Source: Siphonodentalium dalli (lineage: Eukaryota > Mollusca > Scaphopoda > Gadilida > Siphonodentaliidae). Taken from it: a stretch of 64,000 bases of DNA. Below, one piece after another: positions 1 to 11,600 of this stretch (positions are counted from its first letter, which is position 1; each line of letters starts with the position of its first letter). The position numbers and the translations under genes were made by a program. The notes below the pieces were generated by a model that was not told the origin of the DNA, did not search any database, and saw only the letters and a list, made by a program, of their open reading frames with translations. The stretch lies in assembly GCA_032622095.1 (NCBI GenBank), contig CP136069.1, positions 187,415,122-187,479,121 on the forward strand, written 5' to 3'.

Positions 1-105
1 AAAATAAGTCATTCGTGACCGCGACAAATGTTTATTTTCGCTCGCAGCAAGCTGCTCGCAAAAATAAACATTTGTCTCGCTCACTCATGACATATTTTTC
101 GGTAT
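1..105. repeat. Imperfect palindrome at window start
   Basis: Arms GACAAATGTTTATTTT and AAAATAAACATTTGTC surround a smaller CGCTCGCAGCAAGCTGCTCG core; outer arms GTCATTCGTGA and TCATGAC extend the pairing. May continue to the left of the window. Confidence 0.7.
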
Positions 106-195
106 CCACTCAAAAACACTAGATATCCTCTATATACTCTCAAACAACTTTGCAAAAGCATAGCAATTATTTGCACAGGTGTGAGGCAAATTGCT

Positions 196-413
196 CTATA
201 ACCCATTCCATGACTGGAGCTTCCTGAAATTTTGTGAAAACCCTGTGCCAATGCTTTCTCTTATATATGCTAGTCTCCCATAGGCAGCCTCAGATATATA
301 AGAGAATACATTGGCCTAACAATATTTACCTTGACCTTTTAAGCCAGTGCATATAATGCACTGGCACAGGATCTTTAATGCTGCAGCAGTGAAGCTCCCT
401 TCATGAAAGGGTT
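196..413. mobile_element. TTAA-type miniature element, family B (B1)
   Basis: Begins TAACCCATTCCATGACTGGA and ends TTCATGAAAGGGTTA, the family B ends (consensus TTAACCCTTCCATGA). Contains one hairpin with arms AATGC-TTCTCTTATATATGC and a second collapsed to GCCAGTGCATATAATGCACT. The TTAA at the left is changed to TATA. Confidence 0.6.
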
Positions 414-548
414 ATATCAGCCATATGAGACATAGACTAATAATGAATTCTGTTTATTGTTATGTGATGAAAATAATGAGGGTCCGACTTTTCTGCACTA
501 TGACTTGTATAAATCTTTTCATGGCATATAAAGTCCTTATTTGAGTAT

Positions 549-943
549 TTAACCCTTTACCCAACAAAACGGCCAAAACCGGCCAAATGAAGCTTCAACA
601 GCCTAAAATATCTTCGGTCTGTCTCAATAGAACCATACAAATATGGATATCATTGGAACCGGCTTATTGACCACATTGTGATAGTTACAGTTATGCCCTG
701 TGCCAATGCATTCTCTTATATATGCGAGTCGACCATAGGTCGTCTCGCATATATAAGAGAATGCATTGGCCTAAAAACAAATCTTTTTTTAACACTTTTT
801 ACCATTTTTTTCTTACATTCTTTAACAATTTTATAATTTGTTAAGCCAATGCATTCTCTTATATATGCGAGGCGACCTATGGTCGACTTGCATATATAAG
901 AGAATGCATTGGCACAGGGCCCTTCTGTTGGGTAAAGGGTTAA
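549..943. mobile_element. TTAA-type miniature element, family A (A1)
   Basis: Flanked by TTAA, with ends CCCTTTACCCAACA and TGTTGGGTAAAGGG. Holds two roughly 72-bp hairpins (about 702-771 and 846-915) with arms CCAATGCATTCTCTTATATA and an AT-rich spacer. TTAA target plus CCC-initial inverted repeats are the hallmark of piggyBac-type elements (family knowledge); the assignment is inference because no transposase is present. Shares its right TTAA with the next element. Confidence 0.8.
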
Positions 944-1316
944 CCCTTCCATGAAGGAACTTCATGAAATTTTGCGAAAACCCCTGTGGGAGACTCCCTA
1001 TGGGAGACTCGCATATATAAGAGAATGCATTGGCCTAACAATATTTAACATAACCTTGTTAGCCAGTGCATTCTCTTATATATGCAAGGCTCCCTGTGGA
1101 AGACTCTCATATATAAGAGAATTAGGCCTGTAACAATACGCTTGGCCAACGATACGATACGTATCGCGATTCGCAAAATTTGATCCCACGAGTAAATAGC
1201 TATTCAAGTTCAACACTCCAAATTTGCACAACTCTCAGATGTTATCGTAGAAAGATGAACTATACTAATTTTAGTGAACAGTATATCATTTCACAGTTGG
1301 GAGTCAGTTGCTGGAG

Positions 1317-1515
1317 TTTCTGACTGAAAATGAGCTTTTCTGACAATATACTCAGATATAACTATTGACAAGTAGTGTAAGCACCCAGCGACAGTTAGCC
1401 ATGCTCCATGGCACATGACGAAATGTCGCTGGGCAGTTGGGCTCTTATACACTACTTTTTATTATGCTCATAGTTATATCTGAGTATATTGTCAGAAAAG
1501 CTAATTTTCAATCCA
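1317..1515. repeat. Foldback inside H1
   Basis: The arm beginning TGAAAATGAGCTTTTCTGAC and running through ACTCAGATATAACTAT, AGTAGTGTAAG and CCCAGCGACA is repeated inverted from TGTCGCTGGG to AGCTAATTTTCA. Arms about 85 nt, loop about 30 nt. Could be a small nested MITE. Confidence 0.7.
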
Positions 1516-1727
1516 AAACTCATGCAACAGTGATTCAAGTCTTATTTTTTAAATTCATTTTATATTTTAATCAACAGTAATTCAACACAACAATGTGACA
1601 TTTAATAGTCACAACTCACAGTCTTAGCCAATTTAGAATACACATCTTGGAGACGCAGCTGACCTGATGATTTGGGAACGCTAGATGGGCTCGCTGGGGT
1701 TGAGTTTGTCAAGTCTATAGTCTAGAA

Positions 1728-1941
1728 TTATGTCGTTTCAAATGGTGCGACATGTTGGTCGTAACACCAGTCTTGTAACTTAAGAGGTTGCCGTCGAACA
1801 TAATTTGGATATCGTTTTAGTTCTGTCTGTCTTAATGCATCCATCCTCTTCAACGGTGTACGTCCCAAAACCGAAATACTGCCAGACTTTCGACCTGTAG
1901 GCCGCTGGCGGATTGACAAGTTTTAAGCTTTGAGCAGACAT
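1728..1941 (-). pseudogene. Decayed BED-finger start of a hAT transposase
   Basis: Within the hAT-like element 1123-2355, the - strand reads MSAQSLKLVNPPAAYRSKVW then QYFGFGTYTVEEDGCIKTDR and TKTISKLCSTATS-stop, which resembles the N-terminal BED zinc finger of ZBED/hAT transposases. The part with the zinc-binding histidines (MSHHLKRHN) follows immediately but in another frame, and the first of the paired cysteines appears to be Ser. So the finger is broken by a frameshift and a lost ligand, and the catalytic domain is absent. Confidence 0.65.
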
Positions 1942-2547
1942 CTTTCCACGGCCCACGTGTTGTTGTTTTGCCGCAGACGATATATCCAATATACTAGTAT
2001 TTGTTTGGTTGAAATCACAGCAGTTCATCAAATTAAACCAATCAGAGCATGGCTTACAGTCTGTGGCTAGGTTACGGAGGTCAGTCATTTCACTTCCGCC
2101 AACGTTTGTGTCAAAGGTCAAAGTGCGAGCTCACGGAAACAAACGAAATTTACAGATTTACTTCCGATAACACTTCGTAAGCATTCACAGCTTACGGAAA
2201 CGAACGAGGGGACCCGTTTGACTTTGTATGGTAACTGCATGATAATAGCGGAACTGTATCGTAGTGTATCGAAATTACAGTCAAATGAATCGCGTATAGA
2301 ATCGTGAATGACGAATCGCGATGCATCGAAATCGCGATGAATCGTTACAGGCCTAAAGAGAATGCACTAGCACAAGATTTTTATTGCTGCACCAGCACAG
2401 CTACCATCATGGAAGGGTTAATATATTGACCGACCATTTTGATCGCTCCCAAACAGACAGGATGCAAAAATAGAGAACTTCATTTTTCAAGTTTCCCAAA
2501 TTTAATGGAATTCAAATTGAAAATATTGCATATGTTCTTTGCTTCAG

Positions 2548-2646
2548 CCATGCCATGTGGTGTACACAGACTTCCGACCAACGCCCCTCCAGCATTATAT
2601 ATATCCAGCTGGTGGTGATGGCCTACACCTCGTTCTTGATGAAAAT
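2548..2646 (+). CDS. MTREX: MTREX exon 1 of window (end of RecA1)
   Basis: 99 nt, 33 codons, phase 0 at both ends. Acceptor ttctttgcttcag, donor gtaagt. The translation starts [18 protein letters not shown] and continues [15 protein letters not shown], which is the conserved Mtr4 stretch after the RecA1 domain. No exon for the preceding family sequence (the ATIPNA and FAEWI region) is visible between 1 and 2547, so the previous intron exceeds 2.5 kb. Confidence 0.95.
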
Positions 2647-5600
2647 GTAAGTACCATAACAAATTCTAATTTTCTTTTTTAAATGGATTCATCCATTCAG
2701 TTATAAAAGTATACATTGTAACAAATGTGGTTGATGGGACCATGTGGTATTCAGTTTACAATAAAAAAAATTCTGTCGTAAAAATAAAAACTGTTTAAGC
2801 ATGACAGAAAGTCTTTCCGTGGCTTATTTACAAAACTGATAATGACAATAAATGTGTCACCGCTATTACGTGCATTAAATAAATGCATGGAAAGTAAGCA
2901 CAGATTACGTGAACAGAGGAATTTTAGCAATGCATTCATGAAAGGGGTTCCAGGGACGAAATTTCCTACTAGTATCTTTTAGTTCTAGCGCCTACTACTG
3001 TAATATGACAATGCCTACCATTACCTAGCCTCTGCCCTCTGGTATGATAGTCATTGATATGATTGGGAAAGTTGGGTTCCAAATAGCTTGGATTAAGTTG
3101 TATATTAATATAATATAAAAAATTCAAAATCAAATTCAGATATCTAACTTATTAATTATATATTTAATATTAATAATTGTTAGCTGTTTTTTTCTCACAA
3201 AATTAACCCCAAAACAAACAACAAATTATGTTTAAGGGTCCATTTCAAGAGATTTAAACATTGCTATGCAATTCCTCAAGAGTGCTATGTAATCTCCAGT
3301 TATGCTTAGCAGTTTTCTATGCATACATTAAAAAGTAATCGGGCCCTGATTACTGATGTGATATCGTTGTGCTTGAGCATAATTGTGACCTGCCATATCA
3401 AATCCAGTCGGACTTGGTTAAGAGAGGTTTATGTCTGTCAGATGGACTTGGTTAAGAGAGGTTTATGTCTGTCAGATGGACTTGGTTAAGAGATGTTTAT
3501 GTCTGTCAGATGGACTTGGTTAAGAGAGGTTTATGTCTGTCAGATGGACTTGATTTACAACATTTGTCTATTCCAAGTTTTCTTCGACGTAAACTAGCTA
3601 GTGAAATTAGTTGGGGTTATGCTGTTTAACCCTTTGAGTGCCAGGTCCGATTTTTGTATCAACCCATATACCATGTGCCAATGCATTCTCTTATATATGC
3701 GAGTCGACCATAGGTTGCCTCGCATATATAAGAGAATGCATTGGCCTAACAATTTTTCATCATTTGTTATTATTAATAATTTTTTCTTATATTTTTTAAC
3801 AGACTTATTTTGTAGGTTTTGTGCCAGGGAATCTTACGTTTTTCATGGGCATAAACATTATTACTATGAATACTTGGTGATAGTTTTGAGTTATAACATG
3901 CCCCTAACGTTTTATCCAGTTTGTTTTTAAATTTGCTATAGCATGCTTAAGCATACCCAAAAAAAATTCAACCCAAAAAGATCTAAAAAAACAAAAATTA
4001 TATTTTCATTTTTTAGGGCCGATTTTACATTTCCTTAAATTAGGGCCGATGAGATCGGCCCCTGGCACTTAAAGGGTTGATGTTGAATCCCCAATTATTG
4101 TAAAAATATGTCACAATTGAGAAAGTGGTTTATTCCACAGAAAATGTTATATATGTTGTGAACTCCACAAGAGTTGGCAACTGAATGTAGTAATGTAATA
4201 TGAAAAATATATTTTCTCACATTGTTTACATAAATACCAACTCATTTGACCTCATGAAGTGACATTGAATTAAATGTAAACAAAGCATGTTACTCGTAAG
4301 TATGTGGCATATTATTATATGTGCAATTTAACATGAAAGTTAGATTATAATACAACATTATGACAGTAAGATGTCACTCTTTCCGAGTAAAATCAATTAA
4401 TACTGACAGAAAATCCTGGGCGTAAAGTCTGCTATAGAAAGACATATACTCAAGGTTTTTCGACGTAAATCAGCATTATCCCAACCGATTTCCTCAGCTG
4501 GTTTACGTCGAAGAAACTTAAACTACATGTGACATTTGGATTGTTGCTATAAATTGAAGGTATATGGATGACGTAAAAGCAACATATTAACAATATTATA
4601 ATGGATTACCTTGATACTAAATTGAAGTCACATACCATAAGAATTTGTATTAAATAGGGTGATCAGATATAAATGGAGAATAATCTTGTTCAAAGTAGTA
4701 AATTCTACAAATATTATATCCATATTGACAACACACACCGTCATTCTTATATATTAATTAAATGCAATCACTCTCGATGGCGAAATCGTTTTCGTTTGTT
4801 TATCGCCGATAGATGAGTCCAGAATCAAGTAGTAAATATTTACAATTCAGCGTAGTTCTGACAATGTTTTCTATGGAGTGGTAAGGTCGATTTGCTTCAG
4901 ATTTTCGGTGATGATAGTAGAATGCTACATTCCTCCAGTTGGCATAGCGCCTGATTACTAACTGATCAGTTTCACCCGAACAAGAACATAAAATGTCTTT
5001 AAAGTATTATAGAAAGCACTGATTCTAACCCAGTGGTAAAACCTAAATGAACATGTGGGGATGAAAACTGTAAGTTAGCCAATTCAATTTATACAGGTTG
5101 GAATCTTGAGGACCTCAACATCTAGCCAATTTACCAGATCATTCTTGCCAGCGTTAAATTTGTCTTGAAATAATCCAATCAGGTTGTCTTTTTCAGGGAG
5201 AATTTCGAGAAGAGAATTTTGACACAGCGATGAACGTCCTTAAAGATTCCGGGGATGCTTCGAAGGGAGATCAGCGAGGGAAGAAGGGAGGCTCGAAAAG
5301 TAAGTAAGGGAGATCAGCGAGGGAAGAAGGGAGGCTCGAAAAGTATGGTTCTCTCTCATTCATCAGTCCAAGCCTTGAAATAGTGTCTGGTTATTCAGCC
5401 TTCATAATTGGCTACGGCAATAAGCATTGCCGAAGCAATTTGCTGAAGCAAACTGGGCCACGGCATACTATTGCCGTAGCGGATTGCCGAAGCCAAACAA
5501 TCTGAATTAAGAGGGCTGGGTTATTTGCAGAATGAGGTCTCTGGATGGTGAATTTAGTGACGCTACCACTTACAGCTGGTTAGCATCACTAAATTCACCT

Positions 5601-8600
5601 TCTGGGGACCTCATACTGCTTAGGCCTCATCTTCTGGGAAGTATCTATATTATCAAATTAACATTGTTTTTAGTTACTTTTTCCCTTCTGTTAACTTTTT
5701 TTATCCCGTCATTTGCAGAAAATAAAATGTATAATCGAGGTGACTAATAGGTAAACATTGCCAACTTAAACTGAGGAACTTCAATCTGATCCTAAGTATC
5801 CCAGTTGAGCAGTTGAGGCCTCGGCAGAATGAGGTTCCCAGAGGGTGAATTTGGTGATGCTAGCTATGCTGTGCGGGAGAGCATCACTAAATTCACCCTC
5901 TGGGGACCTCATTCTGCAAATGACAAGACTATTTCAAGGCTTGCATCAATCTCATACTGACTTAGCCTTAAAATTACTGTGTGACCATTATTGGTTACGG
6001 ACTATCTCCCTGTATTTTGAGTTGGGTCAAGGACAGGTGCACTTTTAAATTTTGGTATGCCGTCGATTTGTGTATACACATACAAGTAACATTCTCATTT
6101 AACATCACATTAAAGTTTCAATAAGTTTCGTTTTTCTCATGATTCACATGTGAATCGTCGAGATTTTAAGTGGACTGATCGCTGCGATGAGTGAAATTAG
6201 GCTGTTTTGTCTGTATAGGTCGTAGGTCATAGGTCGCCTCGCATATATAAGAGAATGCATTGGCTAGTGTTGAAACGATTAGTGGTTTTGAGGAATCGAC
6301 TAGTCGCCAGAGGGAATCGACTACTAGTCGACTAGTCGGACCCCTTCCGAAATTACCGTTTTGTGCTCATATACGTATATAATTTGCCGTTTGTTTTGAG
6401 TACCAGTATCCAACATTTTCGAATGCAAAGCAAGACGTGATTTAACACTATTTGCCATGATTATTTAGCTTAATATCACTGAAGGTTAATAGGTTATTAA
6501 TTTGTCCCAGGTATATGATGTTTTATGACAATCAAATTACCATCCAGTTGATGTATGTATCTAAACGGTGGTGACAAACACCTGATCAATCGCGGAAACG
6601 CTACGGATTACGGAGTGGTTCCAAGCGCGTGCAACAATCAGAAACCGGTGCATTATTCTATATGTTTTGTGTAAAAATGTTCCTTTAAAATTGATATGGT
6701 ATGGTCTACCGGGCCGTACCGGTTCTTACATACAATCGAACATCGTTGTTTTCGAACTTGCCCAGTGTGTTTGTCACCGATTGACTTCACAAACGGGCGT
6801 ACATGAAGAAATGCAAGATATTTTGAGAAACGAACTTCATCTCCGACAGAGTCAAACAAAAGTTACAAAATAAATGTTATAACAGCTGTAGTGCGTACAA
6901 GCCTTTTATGCTCGCAGATGTCATGTACATATATCGGACACGGAATGTGGTAAAGTTCCCTGTATATATAGAGTCCGCATATATTAAAAATGGGCCATGC
7001 ATTGCGTACATAATGTTGTTCCTTGTATTCATTGCGACGTCACGATATGACATAGCTTAATCACGGACAGTCATTTTCCCGCCAAAACGCACGCGTTTTC
7101 ACTGTTTGATTTGATCGCGTACATAATCGTACATTGTAAATATATATACAATATATCCAATTTTACTCGCGAGTCCCCGAATACACAATCGATCGTGTGA
7201 GTTTCAGAAATAAAACTGCGCAGACCGGTGATGTTAATAGTACATTTCAATGCGATGTCGTAAGTTCTATATTTAGCCCGATTCCAGGAATTTGCGTCAT
7301 CCAGATTACGTTTCTGGGAACAGCTTTGTCACCACCCAATTCCGCGAAGGATTTAAGTTTGAGGTGCTAAAATACATTGTAATTTTTCACAAACACAGCC
7401 CATAAACGACGTGACTCGCCAGTTTAGCTATTCGATGCATAGCATGGCCGACCGCTGGTTGGCTTTATATTTATATCTATAATACAAAATATACAATATA
7501 TCTAGAACGTGCGATCGTATACGCTCACCCATGCGTCAGTTGATGCGTGTGGTGGTTGTAAAAAAATATCACACAATTTTACAAATAAACTTTAAAGGTA
7601 TACTGACATATAGTGCTTTAATAAACTATAATATATTGGACTTGTTATTAAACTTAAAACTTAATAATGTCACCTCGCAACTAACTTGATTGAAGTTGAG
7701 TCCTGCACACCTGCAAACACGTTGACCAGTTATCACTCAGATCAATTCCGTCACGCCGAAATAGACACGGTTGCGATAGGCGCTGATTATCAAAGCCGGC
7801 CGTCTCAACTTCAAAGAATAAGCCGCCACGGCGCCGACAAATACATTGAGTTGAGGTCATTGGGTTTCGCGCTCGTGCATGACCACCAATTACTGAAAGC
7901 AGTTATCGCATCAAAGTGACAACAAAGAAGGCTTTAACAAGCTAATTGTGATTGTGTATTTCGATAGCCTGATTGTTTAAATTGTCCAGTAAATTTGGTA
8001 ACGGCAGCAACGGCACTGCTTTCGCGATGACATAATGGTGGTGGGTGTGTTCCGACTAGTCGACTAGCCGATTTCGGAATCGACTAATTTAATAATCGCG
8101 TCGATTTCGATTAGTCGATTAATCGTTTCAACACTAGCATTGGCCTAATATATTTTATAATTGCTAAAAAATGTAAGAAAAAATGATAATTTTTTTTTAA
8201 ATAATGGAAGAAATAATGATAACAAAAAATTGAAGAATGTATAAAGAAAAATTTATAAAGATTGTAAGGACAAATAATAAAAAATGATAAAATTGTTAAA
8301 GAATGAAAGAAAAAATGATAAAATTGCGAAAGAATATAAAGAATTAAGCTTGATGCCCCTTAACCCCTCCATGACTGGAGCTTCCTGAAATTTTGTGAAA
8401 ACCCTGTGCCAATGTATTCTCTTATATATAAAACCCTGTACCAATGTATTCTCTTTTATATAAAACCCTGTGCCAATGTATTCTCTTATATATAAAACCC
8501 TGTGCCAATGTATTCTCTTATATATAAAACCCTGTGCCAATGTATTCTCTTATATATAAAACCCTGTGCCAATGTATTCTCTTATATATAAAACCCTGTG

Positions 8601-11600
8601 CCAATGTATTCTCTTATATATAAAACCCTGTGCCAATGTATTCTCTTATATATACAAGTCTCCCATAGGGAGCCTCGCATATATAAGAGAATGCATTGGC
8701 TTAACAATATTTAACTTCACCTTGTAAGCCAGTACATTTTCCCTATGGGAGACTTGCCTATCTCAGAGATTTCACTGGCACCGTCATGAAAGAGTTAAAT
8801 GGCCCGACAGCAATGATTAACAGTCCTCGGGCCTTGCTTTAAGCAGCCTGAGATGAGGAAAAGGATGCTAATAGGCCAAAGAGCTCTCAGTCATTTATGA
8901 GAGGTCCATTAATAAACCATAACGCCCAACAAATACATGTTAATTATTATACTGTTATGAACTTATCACTGACATGGTCACGTACCAGGCCGGTGTGCCG
9001 ATAATGAACAGAGCATCTGATGTTACGCTTTTTAAAATGCCTAGAAAATTCTTTTAACCCTTTCAGTGCCAGGGGCCGATCTCATCGCCCCTAATTTACG
9101 GTCTGTAAAATCGGCCCTAAAAAAATAGAAAGAAATTATTATTTATTTATTTTTTTAGAATTTTTTTGGGTTGAATTTTTTTTGGGTATGCTTAAGCATG
9201 CTATAGCAAATTTAAAAACAAACTGGATAAAACCTTAGGAGCATGTTATAACTCAAAACTATCACCAAGTATTCATAGTAATAATTTTGATGCCCACGAA
9301 AAACATAAGATTCCCTGGCACTAAACCTACAAAATAAGTCTGTTAAAGAATATAAGAAAAAATTATTAAAATTGTAAAAAAATAATAACAAATAATGAAA
9401 AATTGTTAGGCCAATGCATTCTCTTATATAAGAGAATGCATTGGCACAGGGTATATGGGTTGATACAAAAATCGGACCTGGCACTGAAAGGGTTAATGGA
9501 CTAGAGAACTGGCACTGAAAGGGTTAATGGACTAGAGAACACCCTTATAAAGCAATAATAATAATGATTTGCAGGTCATGAGTCGGATTGTTATAAGATT
9601 GTGAAGATGATCATGGAGAGGAATTTTGCTCCAGTGATAGTGTTCAGCTTCAGTAGGAAGGATTGTGAAGCCTACGCTATGCAGATGGCCAAACTAGATT
9701 GCAACACCGGTGAGTAACTCAAATTTGTCAATGCTTGAAGTATAAAATATAGTGTTGAAACGATTAGGCGACGTTGACGAATTGTTCACCAAAATATGAC
9801 TACACAAACACCAGTTTTATGCAATCGACCATGTGGCTAATAAATATACATCGTTGAACAATGGCCAGTCAAAGATAACGGTGCTGCCTGGATGAACATG
9901 AAAGATGCCGCCAACGTTATTCACACTTTCCCTGAACATCGTGATTAGCAATCGCTGGTTGGCAGCGAGGGACCCTGGACAGTGGGCTGGCTGCCACTCA
10001 GTGATTGCTAATCATGTTGTTTACATTGTTGTCATGTGAGAGTGCAGTGAAGTGAAAAGAACTCACGCATTGAAAGGCGTTAAAATTTACAATGAAATAC
10101 TCCTCCTCAAATGTTTTTACTTGGATAATTTTTATGTACCGTAAACTTCTTTCTCATGCATTAACTGTAAATATTCCGTTAATCAGCCTATTTGACAAAA
10201 TCCAGCCATTTAACCCTTTACCCAACAGAAGGGCCCTGTGCCAGTGCATTCTCTTATATATGCGAGTCGACCATAGGTCGCCTCGCATATATAAGAGAAT
10301 GCATTGGCTTAACACATTAAAAATTATAAAATTGTTAAAGAATGTAAGAAAAAATGGTAAAAAGTGTTAAAAAAAGATTTTTTTTAGGCCAATGCATTCT
10401 CTTATATATGGTCGACTCGCATATATAAGAGAATGCATTGGCACAGGGCATAACTGTAACTATCACAATGTGGTCAAGGAGCCGGTTCCAATGATATCCA
10501 TATTTGTATGGTTCTATTGAGACAGACCGAAGATATTTTAGGCTGTTGAAGCTTTATTTGGCCGGTTTTGGCCGTTTTGTTGGGTAAAGGGTTAAATCAC
10601 CTTGTATTGTTTTCGGTAAAATACTGCTTCAACTTCTAGAAATGACCATTTTCGCCTGCCCATACACCCAATTTCCTTAAAGGGTAGGATGTGAATTTAG
10701 TAATTATTTACATCACATGAAACCCCTACTAATGCATTAAAAAGGCCATTACATATTTCTTTAGCTCTCACTAGTTATGAATAGGCACATGCATCACTTG
10801 GCATCGCACCAACAAAGTGACCGGGCATCTTTACATTGATTCAGGCAGATTAATACTATTATGAAAAGCTGTGCATGACACCAATATTGCAAAATGATTG
10901 CTTTATTCAATAAAGTTAAATTCTTGTCCAACTTCGTTGCACTAACAAATATAGACACAAAAACAGAGACAAATTGGGGGACTATTTCCATCGCCAGCCG
11001 CCAGAGCATGCAATTCTGTAATATACGTTTTGTAGCGTCTCAGCCAACACTGTAAATTTTATGCATGTTTCAGCTTCTTTTAAGGATTTTTATTTTTAAA
11101 AAGGCATAAAGCTCTAGTTTTTTTCTTGTGATATACAATATCTTCAACTCGTTATGTTGGGATATAAGATTTTATGAAATCAAATTTATCAAACTCATTT
11201 CATAAAATCTTGTATACCAACATAACTTGGAGATCCTCTATATATTGGCCTTAACCCTTTACCCAACAGAACGGCCCTGTGCCAATGCATTCTCTTATAT
11301 ATGCGAGTCGACCATAGGTCGCCTCGCATATATAAGAGAATGCATTGGCTTAACACATTAAAAATTATAAAATTGTTAAAGAATGTAGGCCAATGCATTC
11401 TCTTATATATGCGAGGCGACCTATGGTCGACTCGCATATATAAGAGAATGCATTGGCACAGGGCATAACTGTAACTATCACAATGTGGTCAAGGAGCCGG
11501 TTCCAATGATATCCATATTTGTATGGTTCTATTGAGACAGACCGAAGATATTTTAGGCTGTTGAAGCTTTATTTGGCCGGTTTTGGCCGGTTTGTTGGGT

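Larger units (their letters stand above)
1123..2355. mobile_element. hAT-like element H1 with perfect 8-bp target duplication
   Basis: 1233 bp. Ends TAGGCCTGTAACAATACG and GTTACAGGCCTA are inverted repeats. The flanks 1115-1122 and 2356-2363 are both AAGAGAAT, the 8-bp duplication typical of hAT. It interrupts the hairpin arm of a TTAA miniature element (940-2421). Inside are a transposase relic and a separate foldback (about 1317-1515). Confidence 0.85.
940..2421. mobile_element. TTAA-type miniature element, family B (B2), split by H1
   Basis: Left end TTAACCCTTCCATGA, right end CATGGAAGGGTTAA. About 240 bp of its own sequence with two hairpin modules; the second is interrupted by the hAT-like element 1123-2355. 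Its left TTAA is also the right TTAA of A1. Confidence 0.75.

Noticed and set aside
3601-3930. 109-residue open frame
   Set aside because: Lies across the hairpin and body of TTAA element C1; the inverted copy C2 has the mirror frame.
6667-6873. Open frames on both strands inside H2
   Set aside because: Short, overlapping and without transposase motifs; H2 is treated as non-autonomous.
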